Source: Bordetella parapertussis (GTDB lineage: Bacteria > Pseudomonadota > Gammaproteobacteria > Burkholderiales > Thiobacillaceae). From it: 64,000 nucleotides of DNA. Position numbers and translations under genes: made by a program. The stretch lies in contig CAMDCO010000008.1 in NCBI GenBank assembly GCA_945890495.1, forward strand, positions 1 through 64,000, written 5' to 3'. This document shows positions 28,074-38,957 of this stretch, in pieces. The notes beneath the pieces were generated by a model that worked only from the letters and a program-made list of their open reading frames with translations, was not told the origin of the DNA and made no database searches. Every line of letters begins with the position of its first letter. The stretch's first letter is position 1.

Positions 28074-29144
28074 CCACACTCTCCTCAATCCGAACCGGAA
28101 CTCAAACACGCCATACGCCGCTGGGGGGCAGAACTGGGCTTTGCATCCGTCCGTTTTGCACCCCTGGATCTGTCCGATGCCGAACCGGGCCTACAGGCCT
28201 GGTTGGCGGCGGGGTTCCACGGCGACATGGATTATATGGCCCGGCACGGTACCCTGCGTGCCCGTCCGACAGAATTGGTCCCCGGCACGCAGAGCCTCAT
28301 CAGCGTGCGCCTTGATTACCTGCCCGATGCGGACGAGGCCGAGACGCTGCTGGCCGATCCGGAGCGCGCCTATGTCTCACGCTATGCCTTGGGGCGCGAT
28401 TACCACAAGCTGTTGCGCAACCGCCTGCAACGACTGGCCAACCGGATCGAGGCCGAGATCGGCCCCTTCACCTACCGCGCCTTCACCGACAGCGCCCCGC
28501 TCCTGGAGGTCGAACTCGCTGCCCGCGCTGGCAATGGCTGGCGCGGCAAGCACAGCCTGCTGCTAACCCGTGCCGGTTCCTGGTTTTTTCTCGGCGAGTT
28601 ATTGACCAATCTCCCCCTCTCCCCTGACGCCCCCGAAGAGCCCGAGCATTGCGGAACCTGCACCGCCTGCCTTTCGGCCTGCCCAACCCACGCCATCGTC
28701 GCCCCCTATCAGGTCGATGCGCGGCGTTGCATCTCCTATCTGACCATCGAACACCCCGGCGCAATCCCGGTCGATCTGCGCCCCTTGCTCGGCAACCGCA
28801 TCTACGGCTGCGACGATTGCCAGCTCACCTGCCCCTGGAACCGCTTTGCGACACCCGCCCAAGAGGCCGATTTCCAGCCCCGCAACGGCCTTGATCATGC
28901 CCGACTAATCGACCTGTTTGCCTGGAGCGAGGCCGAATTCGAGGCCCGGCTAGCCGGTTCCGCCATCCGCCGTATCGGCTGGGAACGCTGGCTACGCAAT
29001 ATCGCCGTCGCCCTCGGCAACCAAGCGCACGCGGATCCTGCCACTCTCGTTGCCCTCCGGGAACGGCTTGATCACCCCTCGGCCATCGTGCGCGAGCATG
29101 TAGAATGGGCCCTGCAACAACTGACCGAACGCCTCGACCCATGA
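28053..29144 (+). CDS. queG: Epoxyqueuosine reductase
   Basis: Cobalamin- and Fe-S-dependent enzyme for the last step of queuosine synthesis in tRNA. 363 aa. Two [4Fe-4S] motifs are visible, CGTCTACLSACPT and CDDCQLTCPWN, after the N-terminal DUF1730-like domain; the C-terminus is HEAT-like (EHVEWALQQL). Start ATG 28053 is divergent from and overlaps tsaE; the stop overlaps murI by ATGA. Confidence 0.95.
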   Translation: MLQPPLHPHSPQSEPELKHAIRRWGAELGFASVRFAPLDLSDAEPGLQAWLAAGFHGDMDYMARHGTLRARPTELVPGTQSLISVRLDYLPDADEAETLLADPERAYVSRYALGRDYHKLLRNRLQRLANRIEAEIGPFTYRAFTDSAPLLEVELAARAGNGWRGKHSLLLTRAGSWFFLGELLTNLPLSPDAPEEPEHCGTCTACLSACPTHAIVAPYQVDARRCISYLTIEHPGAIPVDLRPLLGNRIYGCDDCQLTCPWNRFATPAQEADFQPRNGLDHARLIDLFAWSEAEFEARLAGSAIRRIGWERWLRNIAVALGNQAHADPATLVALRERLDHPSAIVREHVEWALQQLTERLDP

Positions 29145-29953
29145 CCGCTACCCTTGACCCCCGCAGCCCGATCGGCGTATTCGACTCCGGCGTCGGCGGC
29201 CTGACCGTTGTGCGGGCCCTGATGGAGCGCCTGCCATTCGAAAATATCGTCTATTTCGGCGACACCGCGCGCGTCCCCTATGGCGTCAAATCGCCCGAAA
29301 CCATCGCCCATTACACCACCCAGATCGCCGAGTTCCTGCTTGAGCGTCAGGTCAAACTCCTCATCATCGCCTGCAACACCATGGCCGCCGTCGCCGCTCA
29401 GGCCGTGCACGACCTATCCGACACACCCGTCCTGGATGTCATCGAGGCCGGGGCACAGGCGGCGCTGGCCGCTACGCACAACCACAAGATCGGCGTCATC
29501 GGCACACCCACCACCATCAACAGCAATGCCTATACACGCGCCATCCATAGCGGCAAGGAACCCATCCGCCTCTACGCTCAGGCCTGCGCCCTGTTAGTGC
29601 CCCTAGTCGAGGAGGGCTGGCTGGATCACCCCGTCACCCGCCTTGCCGCACAGGAATATCTGAAGCCCCTGCTCGCCGAGGGGATCGACAGTCTCGTCTT
29701 GGGCTGCACGCACTACCCACTCCTCAAGCCCCTGTTGCAAGAGGTCGCCGGCCCCGGCGTCGCCCTGGTCGATTCGGCCGATGCCATGGCCGAACAAACC
29801 GCCCGACTCCTGTCCGAACGCGGCCTGGCGAACCCCGATCGCAACTCACCGCGTTACGACTTTTATGTCACCGATGTCCCCCTGCGTTTCCAGACCATCG
29901 GCGAGCGCTTTCTCGGTCGCGCCCTGCCCCATGTGCACTTAATCAAGTGGTAA
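29141..29953 (+). CDS. murI: Glutamate racemase
   Basis: Converts L-glutamate to D-glutamate for peptidoglycan. 270 aa. Asp/Glu racemase fold with GVFDSGVGGLTV at the N-terminus, first catalytic cysteine in IACNTMAA, and second in GCTHYPLL. The ATG at 29141 overlaps the queG stop by 4 bp; in-frame upstream codons lie inside queG and are not needed for family length. Confidence 0.96.
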   Translation: MTATLDPRSPIGVFDSGVGGLTVVRALMERLPFENIVYFGDTARVPYGVKSPETIAHYTTQIAEFLLERQVKLLIIACNTMAAVAAQAVHDLSDTPVLDVIEAGAQAALAATHNHKIGVIGTPTTINSNAYTRAIHSGKEPIRLYAQACALLVPLVEEGWLDHPVTRLAAQEYLKPLLAEGIDSLVLGCTHYPLLKPLLQEVAGPGVALVDSADAMAEQTARLLSERGLANPDRNSPRYDFYVTDVPLRFQTIGERFLGRALPHVHLIKW

Positions 29954-29965
29954 ACCCTTTTTTTA

Positions 29966-29994
29966 TTGACGACCTTCCCCAAGGCCGGTATGTT
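29966..29994 (+). promoter_or_regulatory. Sigma70-type promoter of the cytochrome c gene
   Basis: TTGACG (29966-29971), 17 bp spacer, TATGTT (29989-29994), about 75 bp before the start codon. The 5' leader contains a perfect 14-bp palindrome AATCACGCGTGATT (30014-30027), a possible operator. Confidence 0.7.
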
Positions 29995-30013
29995 TCGCTC
30001 CCGTGATCATCAC

Positions 30014-30027
30014 AATCACGCGTGATT
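30014..30027. promoter_or_regulatory. 14-bp palindrome in the cytochrome c leader
   Basis: AATCACGCGTGATT is fully symmetric and lies about 20-33 bp after the -10 box, a position for a repressor or for mRNA structure. The binding protein is unknown. Confidence 0.4.
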
Positions 30028-30067
30028 ACCATTTTGACCAAGTGCTAAAACCCAACCGGAGATTAAT

Positions 30068-30358
30068 ATGAAACTGTTCACCGCTTTGCTGGCCGCTGGC
30101 TTCGCCGTTATGGCCACCCCCGCTTCTGCCGACATCTTCGCCGACAACGGCTGCATTGGTTGCCACGACGCATCCAAGAAGAAGATGGGCCCGACCTGGA
30201 AAGATGTTGCTGCCAAGCGCGCTGGCGACAAGGCCGCCATCGTCCACGCCATCAAGGAAGGTTCTAAGGGTGTCTATGGCAAGATCCCGATGCCGCCGCA
30301 GCCGAAGGCCGCTGCCCACGCCGACGCACTGGCTGACGCCATCCTGGCCGTCAAGTAA
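30068..30358 (+). CDS. Small periplasmic class I cytochrome c (c551/c552-like)
   Basis: 96 aa with a Sec signal peptide (to about residue 21, ASA). Mature ~75 residues hold one haem c site CIGCH and a likely axial methionine in KIPMPPQ, the pattern of soluble monohaem electron carriers such as c551. The likely role is electron transfer to a terminal or denitrification oxidase/reductase, not resolvable here. Monocistronic: own promoter and terminator, and GGAG at 30057-30060. Confidence 0.94.
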   Translation: MKLFTALLAAGFAVMATPASADIFADNGCIGCHDASKKKMGPTWKDVAAKRAGDKAAIVHAIKEGSKGVYGKIPMPPQPKAAAHADALADAILAVK

Positions 30359-30374
30359 GTCTCTGCAGCACAAT

Positions 30375-30402
30375 AAAAACGCGGGCTGTGGCCCGCGTTT
30401 TT
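30375..30402 (+). terminator. Intrinsic terminator after the cytochrome c gene
   Basis: Stem AAAAACGCGGGC / GCCCGCGTTTTT around a TGTG loop, 16 bp after the stop codon. As the A/T tracts are symmetric it can also serve the convergent purL transcript. Confidence 0.92.
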
Positions 30403-30429
30403 ATTTGTTGGTCAATCGCAAAATAACGA

Positions 30430-33400
30430 TCATCCCACCCAGCGCCGCGCGTTGCGGAAGAGGCGCAGCCAAGGGCCGTCTTCTTGCCAATCGTCTGGCC
30501 GCCAAGAGTGCTGGATGGCGCGGAATACCCGCTCGGGGTGCGGCATCATAACGGTAAAGCGGCCATCGACCGTAGTCACACCCGTGATACCGGCAGGCGA
30601 ACCATTGGGGTTGGCCGGAAACTGCTCGGTGGGTTTGCCGCTGTTGTTGATGTAACGCAGGCTGGTCAACGCCCGTTTTTGCTGGGCGATGGTGTCGAAC
30701 ACGGCACGGCCCTCACCATGCGACACGACGACGGGCAACTTCGAACCGGCCATGCCATCAAACAAGATGGACGGCGTTTGCAGCGCCTCAACCATGACGA
30801 AGCGCGCCTCAAACTGTTCGGACAGATTGCGCTCAAAGCGCGGCCAATCTTGAGCGCCGGGGATGATGCCCTTTAACCGGCTCATCATCTGGCAACCGTT
30901 GCACACGCCCAGCGCAAAGGTGTCGGCGCGATTGAAGAAGACCTCGAAGGCATCGCGGGCACGGGCGGAGTGCAAAATGGATGCCGCCCAGCCACCCCCA
31001 GCACCGAGCACATCACCATACGAAAATCCGCCGCAAGCCGCCAGGCCCTTGAAGCCAGACAGATCCAACCGCCCACTGAGGATGTCGCTCATGTGCACAT
31101 CAACCGGCACAAAACCGGCACGATCGAAGGCCGCCGCCATCTCGACCTCGCCGTTGACCCCCTGTTCGCGCAGGATGGCCACTTTGGGCTGCGCCTTCTT
31201 GCGTTTGATGGACGGCCCGTCGGCTCGGATGAACGGCGCGGCAATGTTGTCGTTGAGGTCAAAGCTGAGCTTGACGGACAGGCCCGGGTCCTTGCGCTGC
31301 AAGGTCTCGAAGGTCTGCCGCGTGCAATCGGGATTGTCGCGCAGGTGCTGCATGCGCAGGCTGGTGGCGCTCCACGCGGTTTGCAGGTCTAGGCGCGTCT
31401 CATCGAGCACCGCCACCCCTTCGCGCAAGATACGCACGCGGTCGCTGCGGTTGAGGCTGCCGATGATGAACAACTCGTCGCGCAGACCGGCGTCGATGCA
31501 GGCATCGATGACGCGGCCCATGTCGCCACGGCGCACCTGCAACACCGCGCCCAACTCTTCGTTGAACAGGATGTTGAAGATGCGGCTGGTATAAGGCTCG
31601 TGCGGTGCCGGTGCATCGTCTAGGGCCTCGGCGATATCGTCGTGAAAGCGCTTGTAGCGCAGCTCGTCGGTGTCAATATCGATACCACAATGACCGGCGA
31701 AGGCCATCTCGCACAGGGTGGCGAACAGGCCACCGTCGGAGCGGTCGTGATAAGCGAGCAACAGGCCCTCGCGGTTTAGGTGCTGGATCAGGGCAAAGAA
31801 GGCCTTGAGTTGTTCAGCCGAGATCAGATCGGGCGCGACATCACCCAGGGCGTTGTAACACTGCGCCAGAATGGAGCCGCCCAAGCGGTTGTGGCCTTGG
31901 CCCAGGTCAAGCAGTAATAGATCGGTCTCGCCGCAATCGGTGCGCAGTTGCGGGGTCAGGGTGCGGCGTGCGTCCGGCGTGGGCGCAAAGGCGGTCACAA
32001 TCAAGGACAGCGGCGACACCACGGCCTTGTTTGTCTTTCCATCTTGCCAGCGGCTTTGCATGGACATCGAATCCTTGCCGACCGGGATGCTGATCCCGAG
32101 CGCCGGGCAGAGTTCTTTGGCCACCGCACGCACCGTGTCGAACAGCGCAGCGTCCTCGCCGGGGTGACCCGCAGGGGCCATCCAGTTGGCCGACAGACGG
32201 ATGTCGCCGATCTCATTGACCGTCGCGGCAGCCAGGTTGGTGATCGCCTCGGCGACCGCCATGCGGCCGGAGGCCTCCGGGTTGATGAGCGCCAGCGGCG
32301 TGCGTTCGCCGAGCGCCATCACCTCGCCTTTTTCGCTGTCATAACTGATCGTGGTCACCGCGCAATCGGCCACCGGAATCTGCCACGGGCCGACAAACTG
32401 GTCGCGCGCTGTGTAGCCGCCGACGGTGCGATCGCCAATGGTGATGAGGAAGGTCTTGTCGGCGACCGTCGGGTGACCCATGACGCGATAGGCTGCCTCG
32501 CGCAGGTCCAGCCCATCGGCACAGAAGGGGGTTAGCACCGGCGCGACATGGGCGACATCACGCAACATCTTCGGCGGCTTGCCCAGCAGCACCTCCATTG
32601 GCATATCCACCGGGCTATTTTTGAAGTGCGCATCGGTCACCTGCAACTGGCCATCGGCAGTCGCCTCGCCCACCACCGCAAACGGGCAGCGCTCGCGTTC
32701 ACACAGCGCGGCAAAGCGCGCCAGATCGGTCGGGGCAATGGCCAGCACATAGCGTTCCTGGGCCTCGTTACACCAGATCTCTTTCGGCGCCATGCCTGGC
32801 TCTTCAGAATGCACCTGGCGTAGTTCAAACCTCGCGCCCAAACCCGCGCCGTGTGCCAGTTCTGGCATGGCGTTGGACAAGCCACCCGCACCCACATCGT
32901 GAGCGGAACGGATCGGGTTATCTGTGCCCAACTGCCAGCAACGGTCGATAACCTCCTGAGCGCGGCGTTGAATCTCCGGATTGCCGCGCTGCACCGAATC
33001 AAAATCCAGCGCCTCGGCGTTGCTACCCGAGCCCATGCTCGAAGCCGCGCCACCGCCCAAACCGATGAGCAGACCCGGGCCGCCCAACTGGATCAACAGG
33101 GTGCCAGCGGGGAAAATCTCCTTATCGACATGATCCTCGCGGATATTGCCCACGCCGCCCGCCAGCATGATCGGTTTGTGATAACCGCGCATCTGGCCAT
33201 TCGGGGTCTGGAGCTCAAAGCTGCGGAAATAACCGGTCAGGCAGGGGCGGCCAAATTCGTTGTTGAACGCCGCCGCACCGAGCGGGCCTTCGAGCATGAT
33301 GTCGAGCGCCGAGGCGATACGATCCGGTTTTCCATAGGCCTGTTCCCACGGTTGACGCGCATGCGGAATATGAAGGTTTGACACCGAAAAACCACACAGT

Positions 33401-34413
33401 CCAGCCTTGGGCTTGGAGCCGCGTCCGGTCGCGCCCTCGTCGCGAATCTCGCCGCCTGAACCGGTGGCCGCGCCCGGGAACGGGGCAATCGCGGTCGGAT
33501 GGTTGTGCGTCTCCACCTTCATCAAGATGTGAATCGGCTCTTGGTGGGCGCGATACACGCCGTCGCGGTCCGGATAAAAACGCCCAGCGGTATAACCCTC
33601 AATCACCGAGGCATTGTCCGAATAGGCCGACAGCGTGCCTTGCGGGCGCACCGCGTGGGTGTGGCGGACCATGCCAAACAAGGTTTCATTTTGCTTCTGA
33701 CCGTCGATGATCCAGTCGGCGTTGAAGATCTTGTGGCGGCAGTGTTCCGAGTTGGCCTGCGCGAACATCGTCAACTCGACATCGGTCGGATTGCGCTTCA
33801 CCTTCTTGAAGTTGGCGACCAGGTAATCGATCTCGTCCTCGGACAAGGCCAGGCCCAGGGCCAGGTTGGCCTTGATCAGCGCCGCCTTGCCACCTTTGAG
33901 TATGTCGACCGTCTCCAGCGGCTTGGGGGATTGGTGCGAGAACAACCGAGCCGCCTCGCGCTCGTCATCCAGCACACTTTCAGTCATGCGATCATGCAGG
34001 GCGGCAATCAGCTCTGCCAACGCCTTCTTACCCGGCTTGCCTTCAATCTTCCAAACCACACCATGTTCGATGCGATTGATCGCCGCAAGTCCACAATTAC
34101 GGGCAATGTCCGTCGCCTTCGATGACCACGGCGACACAGTGCCAATGCGCGGCGTGACCAGCAGCGTAGGCCCCCCTCGCCCCTTGCGGGAGAGGGGTTG
34201 GGGGAGAGGGGTTGGCTGTGGCCTCGCGTGCAGCAGTTCGCAGAGGAAGGCGTGATCGGCCTCAGCCAAGGGCGCATTGAGTTCCACGAAATAACGATAT
34301 TCAGCCGCCAGCCCGGTAACCGGCACGCCGGCCTCCTGAACCGTCGCAAGCAACTTGGAGATACGGAATTCGGAACGCGCCGCGCCGCCGCGTAGGGTAA
34401 GGATTTCGGCCAT
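30430..34413 (-). CDS. purL: Phosphoribosylformylglycinamidine synthase (FGAM synthase)
   Basis: Converts FGAR to FGAM in purine synthesis using glutamine. 1327 aa from ATG 34413 (a TTG at 34431 would add six residues). Large single-chain form: N-terminal PurS-like domain, two AIRS-type synthase halves ([34 protein letters not shown]) and a C-terminal class I glutamine amidotransferase with catalytic cysteine in GVCNGCQMM and the His/Glu pair in [10 protein letters not shown]. Residues about 68-81 ([13 protein letters not shown]) derive from a palindromic repeat inserted in frame (34171-34211), between the N-terminal domain helix and [10 protein letters not shown]. Confidence 0.97.
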   Translation of the reverse strand: MAEILTLRGGAARSEFRISKLLATVQEAGVPVTGLAAEYRYFVELNAPLAEADHAFLCELLHARPQPTPLPQPLSRKGRGGPTLLVTPRIGTVSPWSSKATDIARNCGLAAINRIEHGVVWKIEGKPGKKALAELIAALHDRMTESVLDDEREAARLFSHQSPKPLETVDILKGGKAALIKANLALGLALSEDEIDYLVANFKKVKRNPTDVELTMFAQANSEHCRHKIFNADWIIDGQKQNETLFGMVRHTHAVRPQGTLSAYSDNASVIEGYTAGRFYPDRDGVYRAHQEPIHILMKVETHNHPTAIAPFPGAATGSGGEIRDEGATGRGSKPKAGLCGFSVSNLHIPHARQPWEQAYGKPDRIASALDIMLEGPLGAAAFNNEFGRPCLTGYFRSFELQTPNGQMRGYHKPIMLAGGVGNIREDHVDKEIFPAGTLLIQLGGPGLLIGLGGGAASSMGSGSNAEALDFDSVQRGNPEIQRRAQEVIDRCWQLGTDNPIRSAHDVGAGGLSNAMPELAHGAGLGARFELRQVHSEEPGMAPKEIWCNEAQERYVLAIAPTDLARFAALCERERCPFAVVGEATADGQLQVTDAHFKNSPVDMPMEVLLGKPPKMLRDVAHVAPVLTPFCADGLDLREAAYRVMGHPTVADKTFLITIGDRTVGGYTARDQFVGPWQIPVADCAVTTISYDSEKGEVMALGERTPLALINPEASGRMAVAEAITNLAAATVNEIGDIRLSANWMAPAGHPGEDAALFDTVRAVAKELCPALGISIPVGKDSMSMQSRWQDGKTNKAVVSPLSLIVTAFAPTPDARRTLTPQLRTDCGETDLLLLDLGQGHNRLGGSILAQCYNALGDVAPDLISAEQLKAFFALIQHLNREGLLLAYHDRSDGGLFATLCEMAFAGHCGIDIDTDELRYKRFHDDIAEALDDAPAPHEPYTSRIFNILFNEELGAVLQVRRGDMGRVIDACIDAGLRDELFIIGSLNRSDRVRILREGVAVLDETRLDLQTAWSATSLRMQHLRDNPDCTRQTFETLQRKDPGLSVKLSFDLNDNIAAPFIRADGPSIKRKKAQPKVAILREQGVNGEVEMAAAFDRAGFVPVDVHMSDILSGRLDLSGFKGLAACGGFSYGDVLGAGGGWAASILHSARARDAFEVFFNRADTFALGVCNGCQMMSRLKGIIPGAQDWPRFERNLSEQFEARFVMVEALQTPSILFDGMAGSKLPVVVSHGEGRAVFDTIAQQKRALTSLRYINNSGKPTEQFPANPNGSPAGITGVTTVDGRFTVMMPHPERVFRAIQHSWRPDDWQEDGPWLRLFRNARRWVG
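34171..34211. repeat. Palindromic GC-rich repeat inserted in the purL coding sequence
   Basis: 41 bp made of CCCCTTGCGGGAGAGGGG and a following TTGGGGGAGAGGGG. It matches 58113-58153 inside nrdB at 40 of 41 positions and resembles the intergenic 61843-61877. It keeps the purL frame. Confidence 0.9.
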
Positions 34414-34534
34414 GATCGTCTTTGAGAACAATTTGATGTGGCCGTGATTTTAACCGATCCCGTGCCCTGCCCTTCCCCGCGTGCAGGGATTTTGTTACCG
34501 TGCGTCATCAAAACCCTCAGGCATCACCCCCGTT

Positions 34535-35074
34535 ATGAACTATTGCAGTCAGTGTGGTGCGACCCTGATCCGTACCATTCCCGAAGGGGATAACCGGCAC
34601 CGTTATTGCTGCCCGGCCTGCGGCACTATCCACTATGAAAACCCCAAGATGGTGGTCGGCTGCCTAGCCGAATGGGAAGACAAGATCCTCCTCTGCCGCC
34701 GGGCCATCGAACCCCGAAACGGCTTATGGACCCTGCCGGCTGGCTTCATGGAAAACGGCGAGAGCGCCATGGAAGGTGCGCTCCGCGAGACGCTGGAAGA
34801 GGCGGGTGCCCGCGTGCAGGAGCCCACGCTATACAGCCTGATCAGCCTGCCGGATATCAACCAGGTTTATCTGATGTTCCGCGCTCAGCTCAGCGACCTG
34901 GACTTTGCCCCTGGCGAAGAAAGCCTGGAGGTCGCGTTATTTTCCGAGTCCGAGGTCCCCTGGGACGCCCTCGCCTTTCGCACCATCCGAGCCACGCTAG
35001 AACGCTATTTTGACGATCGGCGGCGGGGTGAATACCCCCTCCATATTGAGGATATTCGCCACCGCAACCACTGA
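34535..35074 (+). CDS. Nudix hydrolase with N-terminal zinc ribbon
   Basis: 179 aa. Zinc ribbon CSQC...CPAC (residues about 4-30) followed by a Nudix domain whose box GFMENGE-x5-(A)-x-RETLEEAG fits Gx5Ex7REUxEExGU. This domain pair occurs in NADH pyrophosphatase-like proteins, but the protein is shorter than NudC, so substrate (NAD(H), ADP-ribose or another nucleoside diphosphate derivative) is open. ATG 34535 is chosen since the zinc ribbon begins right after it. Divergent from purL. Confidence 0.9.
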   Translation: MNYCSQCGATLIRTIPEGDNRHRYCCPACGTIHYENPKMVVGCLAEWEDKILLCRRAIEPRNGLWTLPAGFMENGESAMEGALRETLEEAGARVQEPTLYSLISLPDINQVYLMFRAQLSDLDFAPGEESLEVALFSESEVPWDALAFRTIRATLERYFDDRRRGEYPLHIEDIRHRNH

Positions 35075-35200
35075 GGCACGGTTATTCCAGCGAAATGCCG
35101 CTATCAACCAGAAGCGGCCCCCGACAAGGGCATGATCACCCACCCTGTCGAAGCGCAGCCTCTACGCGAGCCTTATCGGCGCAAGGCGATCCCTCGGTGA

Positions 35201-37066
35201 CTAAAACGCCAGCGCATTAATGCGGCGCACAAACGCGGCCGGATCGGCCAGTGCACCGCCGTCGAGCAGCACGGCCTGATCAAACAACACCGCCGCCAGA
35301 TCATCAAAACGCTCGCCCTCAGCGGCCTGCATGCGTTGCAGGATCGGGTGTGACGCATTGATCTCCAGGATCGGCTGGGTGTCCGGCGCCTCTTGGCCCA
35401 TCGACTTCAGCAAGCGCTTCAGGTTCTCGCCCATGTCCTGATCCCCTGCGACCAGACAGGCCGGAGAATCGACCAGACGACGCGACACGCGCACCTCATG
35501 AGTCCGCCCGGACAGCGCCGTTTGCAGACGCTCAACCAAGGCCTTTTGATCCGCCTCATCAACGGCGGGTTTTTCTGCCGCAGCGGTATCGCTGGCCACA
35601 TCGGCAATCGCGTCCAGGTCCACATCACCGCGTGCAATGCTGGCCAATTTCTTGCCAGCGAATTCGGGCAGGTGGCCCACCATCCACTCGTCCACGCGCT
35701 CGGTCAGCAACAGAACCTCGACGCCTTTCTTGCGGAAGATCTCCAGGTGCGGACTGGCCTTGGCGGCCGCCAGCGAGTCGGCGGTGACATACCAGATCGT
35801 GTCCTGACCTTCTTTCATGCGGCCAATATAGTCGGCCAGCGACACGGTATCGCCCTCGCCCTGGGTGGAGAACAGGCGCAGCAGACCGGCGATGCGTTCC
35901 TTGTTGCCCATGTCCTCGCCCACGCCTTCCTTGAGCACCTGGCCGAAGTGGGTCCAGAATTTAGCGTAATCGTCCTTGCGGTTTTCGGCGAGGTCATCGA
36001 GCAGGTCGAGGACCTTCTTCACGCAACCGCCCCGGATCATCTCCATGTCGCGGGTCTCCTGCAGGATCTCGCGCGACACATTGAGCGGCAGGTCGGCCGC
36101 ATCGATCACCCCGCGCATGAAGCGCAGGTAGGCCGGCATCAGCTTGCGCGCATCTTCCATGATGAACACGCGCTTCACATACAACTTGACGCCCACCTTG
36201 GCCTCGCGATCCCACAGATCGAACGGCGCGTGGGACGGGACATAAAGGAGCGCGGTGTAATCCTGCCGCCCCTCAACCCGGACATGGGTCCAAGCCAACG
36301 GGTCTTCGTAATCGTGACCGACATGCTGATAGAAGGCCTTGTATTCCTCCTCCGTGATGTCGTTCTTGCTGCGCGCCCACAAGGCATTGGCACGGTTGGC
36401 GGTCTCTTCCTCTGCCTTGCCGTCCTTCTCGCTGACGAAGATCACCGGTAGCGGCACATGATCCGAATACTGACGAATCAGCGTCTTGATCCGCCAATCC
36501 TCGAGGAAATCGTCTTCACCCTCCTTCAGGTGCAGGACGATCTCCGTCCCGCGCGCCGCGCTTTCCACCGGCTCCAGGGTGTAGTCCCCCGCACCCGCCG
36601 ACTCCCAGCGCACGCCATGTTCGGCCGTCGTGCCAGCACGACGCGTCGTCAGTGTCACCTTGTCAGCGACGATAAAGGTGGAATAAAAACCCACCCCAAA
36701 CTGACCGATCAGTTGCGCGTCCTTCTTCTGGTCACCCGACAGCTTGCCGAAAAACTCCTTGGTGCCCGACTTGGCAATGGTGCCGATATGCTCAACGACC
36801 TCTTGACGGCTCATGCCGATGCCGTTGTCGCGGATGGTCAGGGTGCGCGCCGCCTTGTCAGCACGGATCCAGATCTTCAAATCGGCATCGCCTTCCAGCA
36901 AGGCCGCGTCCGACAGCGCCTCAAAGCGCAGCTTGTCCGCCGCATCCGACGCGTTGGAAATCAGCTCGCGCAAAAAAATCTCCTTGTGCGAATACAAGGA
37001 GTGGATCATCAGTTGCAGGAGTTGTTTGACTTCCGCTTGGAAGCCGAGGGTTTCTTTGCCGCTCAT
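35201..37066 (-). CDS. htpG: Chaperone HtpG (Hsp90)
   Basis: ATP-dependent cytoplasmic chaperone. 621 aa, normal length. GHKL ATPase domain (about 1-215) with [20 protein letters not shown] and GQFGVGFYS; middle domain with [12 protein letters not shown]-terminal dimerisation domain ending VRRINALAF. Monocistronic; the 28-bp inverted repeat (37152-37208) lies upstream, between it and dapB. Confidence 0.97.
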   Translation of the reverse strand: MSGKETLGFQAEVKQLLQLMIHSLYSHKEIFLRELISNASDAADKLRFEALSDAALLEGDADLKIWIRADKAARTLTIRDNGIGMSRQEVVEHIGTIAKSGTKEFFGKLSGDQKKDAQLIGQFGVGFYSTFIVADKVTLTTRRAGTTAEHGVRWESAGAGDYTLEPVESAARGTEIVLHLKEGEDDFLEDWRIKTLIRQYSDHVPLPVIFVSEKDGKAEEETANRANALWARSKNDITEEEYKAFYQHVGHDYEDPLAWTHVRVEGRQDYTALLYVPSHAPFDLWDREAKVGVKLYVKRVFIMEDARKLMPAYLRFMRGVIDAADLPLNVSREILQETRDMEMIRGGCVKKVLDLLDDLAENRKDDYAKFWTHFGQVLKEGVGEDMGNKERIAGLLRLFSTQGEGDTVSLADYIGRMKEGQDTIWYVTADSLAAAKASPHLEIFRKKGVEVLLLTERVDEWMVGHLPEFAGKKLASIARGDVDLDAIADVASDTAAAEKPAVDEADQKALVERLQTALSGRTHEVRVSRRLVDSPACLVAGDQDMGENLKRLLKSMGQEAPDTQPILEINASHPILQRMQAAEGERFDDLAAVLFDQAVLLDGGALADPAAFVRRINALAF

Positions 37067-37151
37067 CGCGAGTTTTCCTTGGAGTAATAACGAACGCCAC
37101 CAAGGATGGGGGTCGCTCCGAGTATTTCAATAGCCCGCCGCGACTTTCTAA

Positions 37152-37208
37152 ATAATTAAGGGGACACAATACTTAATTGCCAATTAAGTATTGTGTCCCC
37201 TTAATTAT
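37152..37208. repeat. Perfect 28-bp inverted repeat, 1-nt spacer
   Basis: Left arm 37152-37179 and right arm 37181-37208 are exact reverse complements; the core reads GGGGACACAATACTTAATT. It lies between dapB (stop side) and htpG (start side), both on the minus strand. AT-rich next to GC-rich genes. Looks like a small non-autonomous palindromic element of the kind moved by REP-associated tyrosine transposases; none is present here. Confidence 0.9.
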
Positions 37209-37233
37209 CCCACCTTAATTAAAAACAGGCGCC

Positions 37234-38462
<1,229 letters not shown>

Positions 38463-38525
38463 AATCGGTCACAAGAGAATAAGTCGCGCTATGATAACGC
38501 ACCCTATAAAGGACCCGCACAGGAA

Positions 38526-38957
38526 ATGACAACCGGCGATCAACTCAAAAGTCTCGGACTGAAGGTAACCGCGCCGCGCAAGCGCATCTTGGAACTATTC
38601 GAGTCCAGCGAGCGGCACCACCTCTCCGCCGACGATGTCTATCGTATCCTGACCGCGGAGGACTACGATGTGGGCCTAGCGACCGTGTATCGCGTCCTGA
38701 TGCAGTTTGAACAGGCCGGGCTGCTGCTACGGCATCACTTTGACGATGACAAGGCCGTTTTCGAGCTAGATCCCGGGGAACATCATGATCACATGGTCTG
38801 CATACAGTGCGGCCGCGTGGAGGAGTTTCACGATGCCGAGATCGAGGCCCGGCAAACTGCCGTGGCCAAGAAACATGGCTTCAAGATCCATGAGCACCAC
38901 CTGACGCTGTATGTCGAATGCACCCACAAGGACTGCGCGCATCAGCGCAAAGCCTAA
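38526..38957 (+). CDS. fur: Ferric uptake regulator Fur
   Basis: Iron-responsive repressor. 143 aa from ATG 38526, with AGGA just upstream. Winged helix (LKVTAPRKRILELFESS, HLSADDVYR, VGLATVYRVL) followed by the metal-binding dimerisation domain (EHHDHMVC, CxxC in CIQCG and a second CTHKDC pair). Its stop overlaps the recN stop by 4 bp (convergent). Confidence 0.96.
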   Translation: MTTGDQLKSLGLKVTAPRKRILELFESSERHHLSADDVYRILTAEDYDVGLATVYRVLMQFEQAGLLLRHHFDDDKAVFELDPGEHHDHMVCIQCGRVEEFHDAEIEARQTAVAKKHGFKIHEHHLTLYVECTHKDCAHQRKA

